64,000 nucleotides of DNA. It comes from an uncultured Clostridia bacterium. GTDB lineage: Bacteria; Bacillota; Clostridia; TANB77; CAG-508. The notes below the pieces were generated by a model. It searched no databases. It was not told the origin of the DNA and saw nothing but the letters and a program-made list of their open reading frames with translations. The stretch is from the NCBI GenBank assembly GCA_949482135.1, contig CASYFC010000003.1, positions 62,001 through 126,000 on the forward strand. The letters run 5' to 3'. Both the position numbers and the translations under genes were made by a program. Of this stretch, positions 1 through 8,398 are shown piece after piece (within the stretch, counting starts at the first letter, position 1; every line of letters starts with the position of its first letter).

Positions 1-100
1 ACTTGGGAAATACGATGTTTTGGAGTTCCAGCTTGGTGCAGGTGATCGCTTTGCCCATGTCAAGGATTCTTTGAGTCGTCTGGCTTTTGTTCAGTTTCAT
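1..100 (-). CDS. 5' end of an unidentified gene running off the window
   Basis: A minus-strand ATG at 98-100 follows a strong AGGAGG ribosome binding site at about 108-113. It opens 33 codons that run off the left edge without a stop (N-terminus MKLNKSQTTQRILDMGKA). The stretch is clearly richer in G+C (close to half) than everything to its right, and uses codons such as CTG, ACC and ATC that are rare in the rest of the window. I do not recognise the family. The composition suggests an acquired gene or mobile element; a contig-joining artefact is also possible. Confidence 0.55.
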   Translation of the reverse strand, partial: MKLNKSQTTQRILDMGKAITCTKLELQNIVFPK

Positions 101-185
101 ATGATCTCCTCCTATGAGATACAAAAATTGTAAGGTACATAAATATTATATCATAATTATGTTAATGGGTCAAAAAATTTGTATA

Positions 186-1703
186 TTAATTTGTGTCATC
201 AGTAATAATTTCAATTTGCTCTAAGTCTTTTATTGCAGGGCTATAAATATTTTTTCCTAAATAATCAAATCTTGAACCATGACAAGGGCAATCCCATGTT
301 TTATCTATATTATTCCAACTTAAAAGACATCCTAAATGAGTACATATAGGCTTAACGCAAAATGTTTCACCAAACTCATTTTTATATACGCCAACTTTTT
401 CGCCATCAATTTCCAAAACTTCGCCTGTCCCATTTTTAACAGATTCTAAGTGCTTATCAGGAACTTTAAATTTGTTTAAAAGAATAGAATTTGTGCTTTC
501 CTTTAACATATTTCCAAATTCACCACTATTTTTAATTGGATGAAATCTAGTAGATTTAAATACATCCTCATAATTGTTAATCTTACCTAAAATTTTATTT
601 GTAATAATATTTGCTGCTATATTTGAAGATGTCATCCCCCATTTATTAAAACCTGTTCCAATATACATATTAGGCATTAAATTTGAAAATTCACCAATAT
701 ATGGAATCTTATCTAAAGTAATACAATCTTCTGTATTCCATCTGTAAAGAACATTGCATTTCGGATAGAATTTTTTTACTTCATTTTCTAGTATTGAATA
801 GCTATGAGATAAATCTATCTTACTTCCAGTTTTGTGGTCAGCTCCACCAACTAATAAAATTTTCTTGTCTTTGTAATTAGCAAATCTATATGAAAAAATA
901 GGAGATTGTGTATTTATAAACATTCCGTCAAATACTTTATCTCCAATATCTACACCAATTACATAAGATGTTGATTGATACATTTTCAAAAAATAATATC
1001 CTGGAGCATTAATAAAAGGATAATGTGTTGCGATAATCACATATTTTGATTTTATAATATGATCTTCAGTTCTTACCTCAAAATCTTCTCCATTTTGTTC
1101 AACATCATAAACAGGAGTATTAGTAAATATTTTTCCAGAATTTTTTATTATCTTATTTGCTAATCCATAAGCGTATTTAACAGGATTAAATTGAGCTTGA
1201 TTTGGAAATTTTATTGCAGATTTTACTTTAAAAGGAAGAGGGGTTTTTGAAACTAATTCACTAGAAAAACCAAGACTATTTACAGCTTTATTTTCAAGCT
1301 CTATCTTTTTTACTTCTGTATCATCTGTTGTATAAACATAACTATCTTGAATTTCAAAATCACAATCAATATTTTCGTTCTGAACAATATCTTTTATATT
1401 AGAGATTGCTTCCTGATTTGCATCTAAATACTGTTTTGCTTGCTTTATTCCAACAGAATCAATTAAATATTTATAAATAATATTATGCTGACTTGTTATT
1501 TTTGCAGTGGTATGGCCACTTACTTTTTCCATAATACTATTTTTATCTAAAATTGCTACATTAAGATTATTTTTACTCAAATAATATCCACAACTTAAGC
1601 CAAAAATACCAGCTCCAATTATACAAACGTCAGTAGATATATTCTTATCTAATTTACTAAAAGATGGTTTATCTTTTACTGAATCTAACCAATATGAACT
1701 CAT
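186..1703 (-). CDS. FAD-dependent oxidoreductase with C-terminal Rieske domain (YhfW-like)
   Basis: 505 aa. Residues about 24-60 form a Rossmann FAD-binding motif (GAGIFG) of the DadA/glycine-oxidase (DAO) fold. The C-terminal 90 residues carry a Rieske [2Fe-2S] site: C-x-H-x-G-C, then C-x-C-H-G-S some 15 residues later. This two-domain order matches the YhfW-type proteins of Firmicutes, whose substrate is not established. No signal peptide is seen, so it is probably cytoplasmic and oxidises an amine or similar compound with electrons passing through the iron-sulfur cluster. Start chosen for the GGAGG site just upstream. It is transcribed divergently from the MazG-like gene. Confidence 0.85.
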   Translation of the reverse strand: MSSYWLDSVKDKPSFSKLDKNISTDVCIIGAGIFGLSCGYYLSKNNLNVAILDKNSIMEKVSGHTTAKITSQHNIIYKYLIDSVGIKQAKQYLDANQEAISNIKDIVQNENIDCDFEIQDSYVYTTDDTEVKKIELENKAVNSLGFSSELVSKTPLPFKVKSAIKFPNQAQFNPVKYAYGLANKIIKNSGKIFTNTPVYDVEQNGEDFEVRTEDHIIKSKYVIIATHYPFINAPGYYFLKMYQSTSYVIGVDIGDKVFDGMFINTQSPIFSYRFANYKDKKILLVGGADHKTGSKIDLSHSYSILENEVKKFYPKCNVLYRWNTEDCITLDKIPYIGEFSNLMPNMYIGTGFNKWGMTSSNIAANIITNKILGKINNYEDVFKSTRFHPIKNSGEFGNMLKESTNSILLNKFKVPDKHLESVKNGTGEVLEIDGEKVGVYKNEFGETFCVKPICTHLGCLLSWNNIDKTWDCPCHGSRFDYLGKNIYSPAIKDLEQIEIITDDTN

Positions 1704-1724
1704 AAATTACCTCCAATTATTAGT

Positions 1725-1754
1725 ATTATGGGCAGAATTTGTTTTTTTAATCAA
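1725..1754 (-). promoter_or_regulatory. Putative sigma-A promoter of the Rieske oxidoreductase gene
   Basis: On the minus strand TTGATT (1754-1749) and CATAAT (1730-1725) are separated by 18 bases, about 20 bases upstream of the start codon. Seen by eye only. Confidence 0.4.
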
Positions 1755-1782
1755 TAGAATGCTTTTAAAAGTAGAAAATATA

Positions 1783-1791
1783 TGATAGAAT
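1783..1791 (+). promoter_or_regulatory. Putative extended -10 promoter of the MazG-like/Nudix operon
   Basis: TGATAGAAT fits an extended -10 (TGn plus TAGAAT). The -35 is poor. It lies 30 bases before the MazG-like start, divergent from the promoter at 1725-1754. Confidence 0.4.
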
Positions 1792-1821
1792 ATACAAAAT
1801 AATTAATTATCAGGAGGAAAT

Positions 1822-2139
1822 ATGAAAGAAATAATAGAAGAAATAGAAAGATTTAATGAAGAAAGAGATTGGGGAAAATTTCATACTCCAGAAAATTTAT
1901 CAAAAAGTATATCAATAGAAGCGGCAGAACTATTAGAATGTTTTCAATGGGATTCAGAAAATTATAATAAGCAAGATGTTTATGAAGAACTTGCAGATGT
2001 ATTTACATATTGTTTTCAACTTGCCATGGTATTAAAAGTTGATCCTAAAGAAATTATATTAAATAAGTTAGAAAAAACAAAAAAGAAATATCCAGTTGAA
2101 AAAGCAAAAGGAGTTAGCACAAAATATAATAAATTATAG
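1822..2139 (+). CDS. MazG-like nucleotide pyrophosphohydrolase
   Basis: 105 aa, all-alpha NTP-pyrophosphatase of the MazG/RS21-C6 (dCTPase-like) type. The acidic metal-binding helices are visible: E-A-A-E-L-L near residue 34 and E-E-L-A-D-V near residue 57. Such enzymes hydrolyse unwanted or damaged (d)NTPs to the monophosphate and pyrophosphate in the cytoplasm. AGGAGG precedes the ATG. The Nudix gene starts 18 bases after the stop, so the two probably form a nucleotide-housecleaning operon. The exact substrate cannot be read from the sequence. Confidence 0.85.
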   Translation: MKEIIEEIERFNEERDWGKFHTPENLSKSISIEAAELLECFQWDSENYNKQDVYEELADVFTYCFQLAMVLKVDPKEIILNKLEKTKKKYPVEKAKGVSTKYNKL

Positions 2140-2157
2140 AGAATAGGAAGTAAAAAT

Positions 2158-2712
2158 ATGTTAAGAGAAAATATAGAAAAATATGTTCCATGCAATGAGG
2201 AAGAAGAAAAAGATAAGGAATTGATGTTAAAATACATAGATTTATCAAAAGATGTATTAACCAGAGAAAATGAGGCATTTCACTTTTCAGCATCAAATTG
2301 GATTGTAAATAAAGAAAGAACAAAAATATTAATGATTTATCACAATATTTATAATTCATGGGCTTGGACTGGTGGACATGCAGATGGTGATGAAGATTTA
2401 TTAAGAGTAGCTCTAAAAGAGGCAGAGGAGGAAACAGGGTTAAATAATTTAAAGCAATTAAAAGAAGGAATATTTGCGCTACAAATATTACCAGTTGCTG
2501 GGCATGTTAAAAGAGGAAAATATGTATCTTCTCATTTACACCTAGACTGTTGTTATCTTTTTGAAGCAGATGAAAATGCTCCAATCAGAATAAAAGAAGA
2601 TGAAAATAAGGGGATAAAATGGGTTGATATTGATGATGTAGTAAAAATTACAAGCGAATCATGGATGGTACCAGTTTATGCTAAATTGAATAATAAGTTA
2701 AAAGAGCTATAA
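2158..2712 (+). CDS. Nudix hydrolase
   Basis: 184 aa. The Nudix box is present at about residues 77-99 (G-H-A-D-G-D-E ... K-E-A-E-E-E-T-G-L), with Lys in place of the usual Arg before the first Glu. The rest is typical of Nudix proteins acting on nucleoside diphosphates linked to other moieties. It follows the MazG-like gene in one transcription unit that ends in a hairpin overlapping its stop codon. Substrate unknown. Confidence 0.85.
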   Translation: MLRENIEKYVPCNEEEEKDKELMLKYIDLSKDVLTRENEAFHFSASNWIVNKERTKILMIYHNIYNSWAWTGGHADGDEDLLRVALKEAEEETGLNNLKQLKEGIFALQILPVAGHVKRGKYVSSHLHLDCCYLFEADENAPIRIKEDENKGIKWVDIDDVVKITSESWMVPVYAKLNNKLKEL

Positions 2713-2726
2713 ATAGCTCTTTTTTA
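2701..2726 (+). terminator. Rho-independent terminator after the Nudix gene
   Basis: AAAGAGCTA pairs with TAGCTCTTT around a 4-base loop and is followed by a T tract. The left arm overlaps the stop codon. Confidence 0.75.
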
Positions 2727-2797
2727 TTTCAAAATATGACAAAAAAAGCCTTAAAAGTATAAATTTATAAAAAAGACTAGAAATTTACATAAAAACA

Positions 2798-2806
2798 TGC
2801 TATAAT
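2798..2806 (+). promoter_or_regulatory. Extended -10 promoter of the ArsC/Spx-family gene
   Basis: TGCTATAAT is a perfect extended -10 about 84 bases before the start. No good -35 is seen at 17 bases. Confidence 0.45.
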
Positions 2807-2889
2807 TAAAAAGTGCTTAAAAATAATTGATAATAAATGAAAAAAATTAGAATTAATATAAATACCAAAAATGATAGGAGAGTGTTATA

Positions 2890-3243
2890 ATGGATTATAT
2901 ATTTATAAATTATCCAAAATGTTCTACATGCCAAAAAGCTAAAAAGTTCTTGGATGAAAAAGGAATAAAATATACAGATAGACACATTGTTACAGAAACA
3001 CCTACATATGAAGAATTAAAAGCTATTATAGAAGCTAGTGGTTTACCTGTAAGCAAATTTTTTAATACAAGTGGAATGTTATATAGAAGCATGAATTTAA
3101 AAGAAGAATTAAAAAAATCTTCAGATGATGAAAAAATAAGATTACTTTCAAGCAATGGAATGCTTATAAAAAGACCATTACTTGTTGGAAAAGGTAAAGT
3201 TCTAGTTGGTTTTAAAGAAGATGAATGGAAAGAATTAGAATAA
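2890..3243 (+). CDS. ArsC/Spx-family thioredoxin-fold protein
   Basis: 117 aa. The N-terminus has the family active site CSTC (Cys 12 and Cys 15 by approximate count) followed by the Lys-rich helix. The middle keeps the sequence around F-N-T-S-G and Y-R typical of YffB/ArsC/Spx proteins. Members are either glutaredoxin-like arsenate reductases or the RNA polymerase-binding regulator Spx. Without an arsenic operon nearby, a redox-sensing or general reductase role is as likely as arsenate reduction. GGAGAG precedes the ATG, and a hairpin terminator follows. Confidence 0.8.
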   Translation: MDYIFINYPKCSTCQKAKKFLDEKGIKYTDRHIVTETPTYEELKAIIEASGLPVSKFFNTSGMLYRSMNLKEELKKSSDDEKIRLLSSNGMLIKRPLLVGKGKVLVGFKEDEWKELE

Positions 3244-3271
3244 GTCAATAATAAAATCCTTATAAATATAG

Positions 3272-3306
3272 AAAACGTCGAAATAATTAAGTTTCGGCGT
3301 TTTTTA
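3272..3306 (+). terminator. Rho-independent terminator
   Basis: AAAACGTCGAAA pairs with TTTCGGCGTTTT (one G-T pair) around an 8-base loop, with a T tract. Confidence 0.85.
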
Positions 3307-3339
3307 CTTATGTTTTATAAATAAATTAAAGTTAAATTA

Positions 3340-3368
3340 TTGATATAAAAAAAGCTATATGATATAAA
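3340..3368 (+). promoter_or_regulatory. Sigma-A promoter of the first GT-C glycosyltransferase
   Basis: TTGATA, 17-base spacer, TATAAA, ending 20 bases before the start codon. Confidence 0.6.
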
Positions 3369-3388
3369 TTTTAAAGTAGGAGAGAAAC

Positions 3389-4663
3389 ATGAAAAATAAA
3401 TATAAAATTATATTAATAGCTATATTTATTATGGCTATACTTGTTAGAACAGTTTTTATATGTAAAACCAATATATCAGAATTTCAATTTGATTTTGGCA
3501 TTGGAGAATTAACCTCAGAATCTGACTATGAAAAACTTTATAAGAATTTTGATAAAGAACCAAATATAGGAAGACATATAAATTATATAATGCAATTATA
3601 CACATATAATTCACTTCCCAATAAGATTATAGGACAATTTTATCATCCGCCATTACATCACTTTATAATGTCAACATGGCTAAAAATAGCTGATAATGTT
3701 TTTGAGAATGTAAGCACTAGATTTGAAAGTATGCAGTTTATAACATTAACTTATTCTATAATTATTTTGATTGCGTTATACAAATTGCTTGATGAATTAA
3801 ATATTGAAGATAGAAATAAAATACTTCCAATGTTCTTGTTTGCTTTTTATCCGTTATATATTTTCTTATCAGGTTCATTAAATAATGATGAGCTTGTAAT
3901 AATGTTTTCATTACTTACTTTATTATATTTAATTAAATGGGAAAAAAATCCTACAATGAAAAATGCTATACTAATAGCATTATGTATTGGCTTAGGACTT
4001 ATGACTAAAACATCAATAGTAGTTATTGCAGTTCCAACAATATATGTTTACTTTAAAAAATTAAATGAATTTGTGAAAGAAGATAAAAGAATAAAAGGAT
4101 TATTAGTACAACTATTAATATTTTCAATAATTTCTATTATATTAGGATTATGGTTTCAATTTAGAAGTTTTGCACATGGATTATATACTTTAGGAATAAT
4201 TGAGCCATATGAATATTTGAGCATTGCTGATAAAAGTTTATGGGAAAGATTCGGAATATCGAATATCCTAAATATTAGTGATGTAAATATTTGGAGTTAT
4301 TTAATATATTCTTCATTAAATTTTGTAGTATTAGAAGAAAATATAAAATATAGTTTAATTATGGCAATAGTAGTAATAACTCTTGCGATTGATATAATAT
4401 ATTTTATGATAAAAAATATAGGAATAAATAAGATATTACTAATTACTTTTATATCTTGGTGGATTTCATATTTTTATTTAAATTTAAGTATGCCATATAC
4501 ATGTTCAATGCACTCAAGATATATGGTTGTTCCTATTTCAATTGGAATTGCTTATTTAGGCTTAGGAATGAAAGATGAAAAAAGTAAAATAATAAAAATT
4601 CAAGTTGCTACTTCAGTAATATTACTTTCGATTATTAGTATAATAAAATTTGTTTTAATCTAA
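3389..4663 (+). CDS. Polytopic GT-C family glycosyltransferase (GT39/ArnT-like)
   Basis: 424 aa with about ten hydrophobic segments. An acidic first outer loop (T-S-E-S-D-Y, residues about 44-50) is followed by F-Y-H-P-P-L-H-H, the pattern of dolichyl/undecaprenyl-phosphate-sugar dependent mannosyltransferases. S-G-S-L-N-N-D-E and G-L-M-T-K-T-S later on also fit. Such enzymes transfer a sugar from a polyprenyl phosphate to protein, lipid or glycan on the outer face of the membrane. Donor and acceptor are unknown. A second enzyme of the same fold lies convergent to it at 4736-6214. Confidence 0.75.
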   Translation: MKNKYKIILIAIFIMAILVRTVFICKTNISEFQFDFGIGELTSESDYEKLYKNFDKEPNIGRHINYIMQLYTYNSLPNKIIGQFYHPPLHHFIMSTWLKIADNVFENVSTRFESMQFITLTYSIIILIALYKLLDELNIEDRNKILPMFLFAFYPLYIFLSGSLNNDELVIMFSLLTLLYLIKWEKNPTMKNAILIALCIGLGLMTKTSIVVIAVPTIYVYFKKLNEFVKEDKRIKGLLVQLLIFSIISIILGLWFQFRSFAHGLYTLGIIEPYEYLSIADKSLWERFGISNILNISDVNIWSYLIYSSLNFVVLEENIKYSLIMAIVVITLAIDIIYFMIKNIGINKILLITFISWWISYFYLNLSMPYTCSMHSRYMVVPISIGIAYLGLGMKDEKSKIIKIQVATSVILLSIISIIKFVLI

Positions 4664-4670
4664 TAAAAGA

Positions 4671-4713
4671 AAAGAGAGTCCAAATTATTTTTAGAATTTG
4701 AACTCTCTTTTTG
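4671..4713. terminator. Bidirectional terminator between the two glycosyltransferase genes
   Basis: AAAGAGAGT-CAAATT pairs with AATTTG-ACTCTCTTT. It is flanked by A-rich sequence on the left and T-rich on the right, so it can serve both convergent genes. Confidence 0.8.
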
Positions 4714-4735
4714 GTTATAAATTTATATTAAATTA

Positions 4736-6214
4736 CTATTTTGTGTAAATATCAAAATTTAATATTTCTCCACACTTTGTTAAGTGTTCTTGTATAAAAT
4801 CTTGTATTTCAACAACAAACTGTTCTGAACCATAATCATCATTATTAATAATAAGAAATTCAGTATTGTCTCTAGATAAAATATCTTGTTTCATTTTTTC
4901 AATTCCATTATATCCTAAATTTCCATAAAATATCAAATCATAAGCACCATGACTTTGTTTTTGAGGAATCATAATATAAGCAGATTTATAAGAACACACA
5001 ATAACATCAATGCCATTTTGGTTTCTAAAAGAGATATAATTATCTAAAGTATTAATCATTTTTATATTTTCATCAAACATAAAGCATCCAAAAAATGGAC
5101 TAGTTTTATCTGAAATAAATGTAGTTTCAACATCTTTATGAGGTAAAATTATATTATTTATATTACTTAAAAATAGTATAAATAATATAAGTATTGAGAG
5201 TACATACATAATATTTTGAGTAGATATATCTTTGAAAAAATCCTTAAATATATTATTAAAAATATAAGCTAATATTATAAAGAAAAATGGTATTACCATT
5301 AATACATGTGCAATATTAAAAATTGGGTATAAAATTAATGATGCACAACTAGTAAAAATTATTAAAAGTATTAGTGTATCAAAAAATTTCTTAGAAAAAT
5401 TAAGTTTCATTAAATTCTTTTTTGATATTAATATAGAAATTGTTAATATATAAGTAAGTAAAATAATAAAAATATAATAAGGTTTAGCAGAAAAATTAAA
5501 ATTATTAGAAAAATCAAGTAATCCGCCCAAAGTATAATTTATACAGTTTACTAAATTTCCACTAAAAAACAATATTAGAATAATAATTAATGATGGTATA
5601 GAAAATGTAATTAATTTTTCATACTGATTTTTAAAAAATTTTGTTGAGAATTTATATTTATATAATTCATAAATAATAATAGCTAAAATATAAAAAATGC
5701 CAGTTGTTTGCTTTGTAAAAAATATTAAAAAACAAATAAAACCTTGTTTAAAATTAGAATTTTTATTTGAAGTATAATAGTATAATCCAATCATAAAAAA
5801 TAATAAAGCCAAATTATTATAGTTTGGACCATTAGAAATTAAAAATAAAAATGTATTATTAAATATCAAAGCTAAAATTAGCATACTGATACATTTTTCA
5901 ACTTTAATGTTTTTCAAAATTTTATAAATAAAATAGAAAAAAGGTAATATAATTAATAAATTAGTTATTCTAAAAGTAAAAATATTTGTGCCTAGAAGTT
6001 TTAGAATAATAAATTCAATATAGAAAAACAAAGGCGTAACAATAACATTTGAATCATTATATATTTTAAAACCATTACACATTTTTAAAACATTTTGAAA
6101 GTTCCATAATTCATCTAATGGAAAAAGAGGAATATAAATTAATGAAACTATAAATGATGCTACTATTAAAGCTATGGCAACTAATATAAAAATTTTATTA
6201 ATATTTTTTTTCAT
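4736..6214 (-). CDS. Polytopic GT-C family glycosyltransferase
   Basis: 492 aa with about eleven membrane segments and a C-terminal outer domain of about 120 residues. Asp-Glu in P-L-D-E-L-W just after the first membrane segment is the likely catalytic acid pair. A loop near residue 60 (V-T-P-L-F-F-Y) is typical of ArnT/PMT-like transferases. It probably uses a polyprenyl-phosphate sugar to glycosylate a surface molecule. It is divergent from the pilin array, with the two starts about 220 bases apart. Glycosylation of the pilins or of the cell wall is possible but is inference only. Confidence 0.7.
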   Translation of the reverse strand: MKKNINKIFILVAIALIVASFIVSLIYIPLFPLDELWNFQNVLKMCNGFKIYNDSNVIVTPLFFYIEFIILKLLGTNIFTFRITNLLIILPFFYFIYKILKNIKVEKCISMLILALIFNNTFLFLISNGPNYNNLALLFFMIGLYYYTSNKNSNFKQGFICFLIFFTKQTTGIFYILAIIIYELYKYKFSTKFFKNQYEKLITFSIPSLIIILILFFSGNLVNCINYTLGGLLDFSNNFNFSAKPYYIFIILLTYILTISILISKKNLMKLNFSKKFFDTLILLIIFTSCASLILYPIFNIAHVLMVIPFFFIILAYIFNNIFKDFFKDISTQNIMYVLSILILFILFLSNINNIILPHKDVETTFISDKTSPFFGCFMFDENIKMINTLDNYISFRNQNGIDVIVCSYKSAYIMIPQKQSHGAYDLIFYGNLGYNGIEKMKQDILSRDNTEFLIINNDDYGSEQFVVEIQDFIQEHLTKCGEILNFDIYTK

Positions 6215-6372
6215 AATATAGTCCTTTACAAAATAAATTTTATCTAATATATAAAATTATATACATATATATGAAATAATACAATATAAAAACATTTTCA
6301 AAAAATATTTACAAAAAAAAAAGTATGTGCTAATATTTAGGTATAGATATATACTAAATGTTGAGAAAATTG

Positions 6373-6401
6373 TTGAAAAAAGTTCAAAAATAGTATATAA
6401 T
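6373..6401 (+). promoter_or_regulatory. Promoter of pilin 1
   Basis: TTGAAA, 17 bases, TATAAT: a near-consensus promoter 33 bases before the ATG at 6435. It lies inside a longer open frame from 6327, which argues against that earlier start. A weaker TTTACA-17-TAATAT pair lies at 6308-6336. Confidence 0.75.
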
Positions 6402-6434
6402 TACTTTAAGTATGGTAAAAAGGAGGATTTTATT

Positions 6435-6863
6435 ATGAAAAAAAGTCTAATTAAAGTAATGCTTGTTGCTTTACTTGCTATTTTAGTAGTATCAACAATA
6501 GTACCAGTACTTTATGCACAAGACTCAAAAGATGGAGAACTTACATTCGCAGAAATAGACGAAAAAAAGATTACAGAAGGTGCTAAAGATACATCAGGTG
6601 CAGCAGCAAGTGTTAACAGAATCATAGGTGCAATTTTAACAGTTGTTCAAGTTGTTGGTTCTGGTGTAGCTGTTATCATGTTAATTGTTTTAGCAATTAA
6701 ATACATATCTGCAGCTCCAAGTGATAAAGCAGAAATCAAAAAACATGCTGTTGTATACGTAGTTGGTGCTGTTGTATTATTTGCAGCTTCAGGTATCATC
6801 GGTATTGTTAGAAAATTTGCTGGTAACGTTAATAATGGTGATCAACCTAAAGCAGGAGAATAA
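6435..6863 (+). CDS. VirB2/TrbC-like pilin paralogue 1
   Basis: 142 aa. Start set at 6435 because AGGAGG lies at 6420-6425 and the promoter is inside the longer frame. A Sec signal peptide (charged MKKSL, hydrophobic core, cut near L-Y-A) is followed by a short polar region and two membrane helices joined by a charged loop (A-P-S-D-K-A-E-I-K-K). This is the VirB2/TrbC pilin plan. The second helix contains Y-V-V-G-A-V, shared by most of the eight tandem copies. It has its own promoter and terminator, so it can be expressed alone and strongly, as expected for a major pilus subunit. Confidence 0.75.
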   Translation: MKKSLIKVMLVALLAILVVSTIVPVLYAQDSKDGELTFAEIDEKKITEGAKDTSGAAASVNRIIGAILTVVQVVGSGVAVIMLIVLAIKYISAAPSDKAEIKKHAVVYVVGAVVLFAASGIIGIVRKFAGNVNNGDQPKAGE

Positions 6864-6885
6864 TAAGCATAATAATTTTATTTAT

Positions 6886-6921
6886 AAAAAATACAAGATT
6901 TCGTATCTTGTATTTTTTTTT
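6886..6921 (+). terminator. Terminator after pilin 1
   Basis: AAAAATACAAGAT pairs with ATCTTGTATTTTT around TTCGT, with a long T tract. Confidence 0.85.
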
Positions 6922-6923
6922 GC

Positions 6924-6952
6924 TTTACAAAAAATTGAAAAAGAATTATAAT
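6924..6952 (+). promoter_or_regulatory. Promoter of pilin 2
   Basis: TTTACA, 17 bases, TATAAT, directly after the pilin 1 terminator and 29 bases before the first possible start codon. Confidence 0.75.
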
Positions 6953-6981
6953 ATTATTAAGATAATTTGTAAAAGGAAAAG

Positions 6982-7398
6982 ATGCTTATGAAAAAAAATA
7001 TTATAAAATTTATTTTTATTTTGACATTAATAATTATGATAGGAAGTATTATTACTGGAACAATATCTCAAGCAGCATTTTCAGATGTAGATGTAGAGTT
7101 TGTAACTAAAGATGCAAAAGACACTTCAGGAGCTGGTAATAGTATTAAAAATATTATACAGTCTATATTAGTTGTAGTACAAGTTGTTGCAACAGGAGTT
7201 GCTGTAATTATGCTTATTGTTTTAGCAATAAAATATATGGGATCTGCCCCTAATGATAAAGCTAGCATTAAAAATAGTGCAATTCAATATGTAGTAGGTG
7301 CTGTTGTTTTATTTAGTGCGGCAGGAATAATTGGAATTATAAGAAAATTTTCAGGAAATGTTACTGCTTCACCATCAGGTGGAGGAGAGCCAGAATAA
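6982..7398 (+). CDS. VirB2/TrbC-like pilin paralogue 2
   Basis: 138 aa from ATG 6982; ATG 6988 (136 aa) is equally possible because the AAAGGA site lies 4-10 bases upstream. Signal peptide ends near I-S-Q-A. Two membrane helices flank the loop A-P-N-D-K-A-S-I-K, and the tail after the second helix is short and Gly/Ser/Pro-rich. It is the closest relative of paralogue 1 (shared D-T-S-G-A, V-V-Q-V-V, Y-V-V-G-A-V-V-L-F). It is monocistronic, with its own promoter and terminator. Confidence 0.75.
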   Translation: MLMKKNIIKFIFILTLIIMIGSIITGTISQAAFSDVDVEFVTKDAKDTSGAGNSIKNIIQSILVVVQVVATGVAVIMLIVLAIKYMGSAPNDKASIKNSAIQYVVGAVVLFSAAGIIGIIRKFSGNVTASPSGGGEPE

Positions 7399-7413
7399 TA
7401 TAGTAATAGATAA

Positions 7414-7449
7414 TACAAGAAATTCTAATAAAATTTCTTGTGTTTTTTT
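7414..7449 (+). terminator. Terminator after pilin 2
   Basis: ACAAGAAATT pairs with AATTTCTTGT around an 8-base loop, followed by a T tract. Confidence 0.85.
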
Positions 7450-7497
7450 ATTATTTAAATATTTACAAAATACGACATTTAGGTTAAGATAAAAATA

Positions 7498-7526
7498 TTG
7501 AAATACTATATAAAAAATGTTATAAT
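7498..7526 (+). promoter_or_regulatory. Promoter of the pilin 3-7 operon
   Basis: TTGAAA, exactly 17 bases, TATAAT, 43 bases before the ATG of pilin 3. Confidence 0.75.
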
Positions 7527-7569
7527 ATATATAATTGGAAATACGTAAGAAATTAAAGGAGGATAAATT

Positions 7570-7956
7570 ATGAGAAAATATAAAAAAGTGTTAATAATAT
7601 TTATAAGTATAATGTTAATGTTTTTTACAGTTCAAGGTATCATTTCACAAGCAGCAGATGATATATATAGTGAAGTAACAAGTATGGCAAAAGCAAATGA
7701 AAGTAATGGTGCAGTTACATCAGCTAATAATATTGCGGGAGCCGTTATTAGTGTTGCTAAAGTTATCTGTGCAGGGGTTGCAATTATTATGATTACTGTA
7801 ATTGCTATGAAATATATGTTAGCTGCTCCTAGTGAAAAAGCTGATATAAAGAAACATGCTGTAGTATATATAGTGGGTGCAATTATAATGTTTGCTGCAA
7901 CAGCAATATTACAAATTATTCAAAATTTTGCAACAGCAGCATTACCAGAACAATAA
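7570..7956 (+). CDS. VirB2/TrbC-like pilin paralogue 3
   Basis: 128 aa. Basic N-terminus, signal peptide ending near S-Q-A-A, a short acidic segment, then two membrane helices around the loop A-P-S-E-K-A-D-I-K-K-H. It lacks the extended tail of paralogues 1 and 2. A strong AGGAGG precedes the ATG. First gene of a five-gene pilin operon; paralogue 4 begins 18 bases after its stop. Confidence 0.75.
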   Translation: MRKYKKVLIIFISIMLMFFTVQGIISQAADDIYSEVTSMAKANESNGAVTSANNIAGAVISVAKVICAGVAIIMITVIAMKYMLAAPSEKADIKKHAVVYIVGAIIMFAATAILQIIQNFATAALPEQ

Positions 7957-7973
7957 TATAGGAGGAAATTGAT

Positions 7974-8357
7974 ATGGTTCTAAAAAGAATAAGTTTGGTA
8001 TTATTAATTATATTAATAATGAGCTTTATGTTTAATATATATATATCAAGTCAGGCAGAGTTTATAAGTGAACAGATGATTTCAGATACATATAGTAAAA
8101 GTGGAAAAGATACAACTGCTAAAGATAGAGTTTCAAAAATTTTATCTGTAATTATAACTATTGTGAGAATAGCTGGCGTGTGTATTGCAATTGTAATGTT
8201 ATTAGCTGTTGCAATGAAATATATGACTGCAGCTGCTGGTGAAAAAGCCGAGATAAAGAAAAGTGCAGTTCAATATGTAGTAGGAGCAGTTGTATTGTTT
8301 GGAGCAGTTGGAATTTTAGGACTTATAAATAATTTTTCAAAAAATGTTTCAAAATAA
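7974..8357 (+). CDS. VirB2/TrbC-like pilin paralogue 4
   Basis: 127 aa. Signal peptide ending near S-S-Q-A, polar region of about 35 residues with K-D-T-T-A-K, and two membrane helices around A-A-G-E-K-A-E-I-K-K. Y-V-V-G-A-V-V-L-F is conserved in helix 2. AGGAGG lies 7-12 bases before the ATG. Second gene of the pilin 3-7 operon. Confidence 0.75.
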   Translation: MVLKRISLVLLIILIMSFMFNIYISSQAEFISEQMISDTYSKSGKDTTAKDRVSKILSVIITIVRIAGVCIAIVMLLAVAMKYMTAAAGEKAEIKKSAVQYVVGAVVLFGAVGILGLINNFSKNVSK

Positions 8358-8398
8358 ATTAATTATAAATTTTAATATTGAAAATAAAAGGTGATAAA

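Noticed and set aside
6327-6434. N-terminal extension of pilin 1 from an upstream ATG
   Set aside because: A consensus promoter (6373-6401) and the AGGAGG site lie inside the extension, and the protein from 6435 begins with a proper signal peptide like its paralogues.
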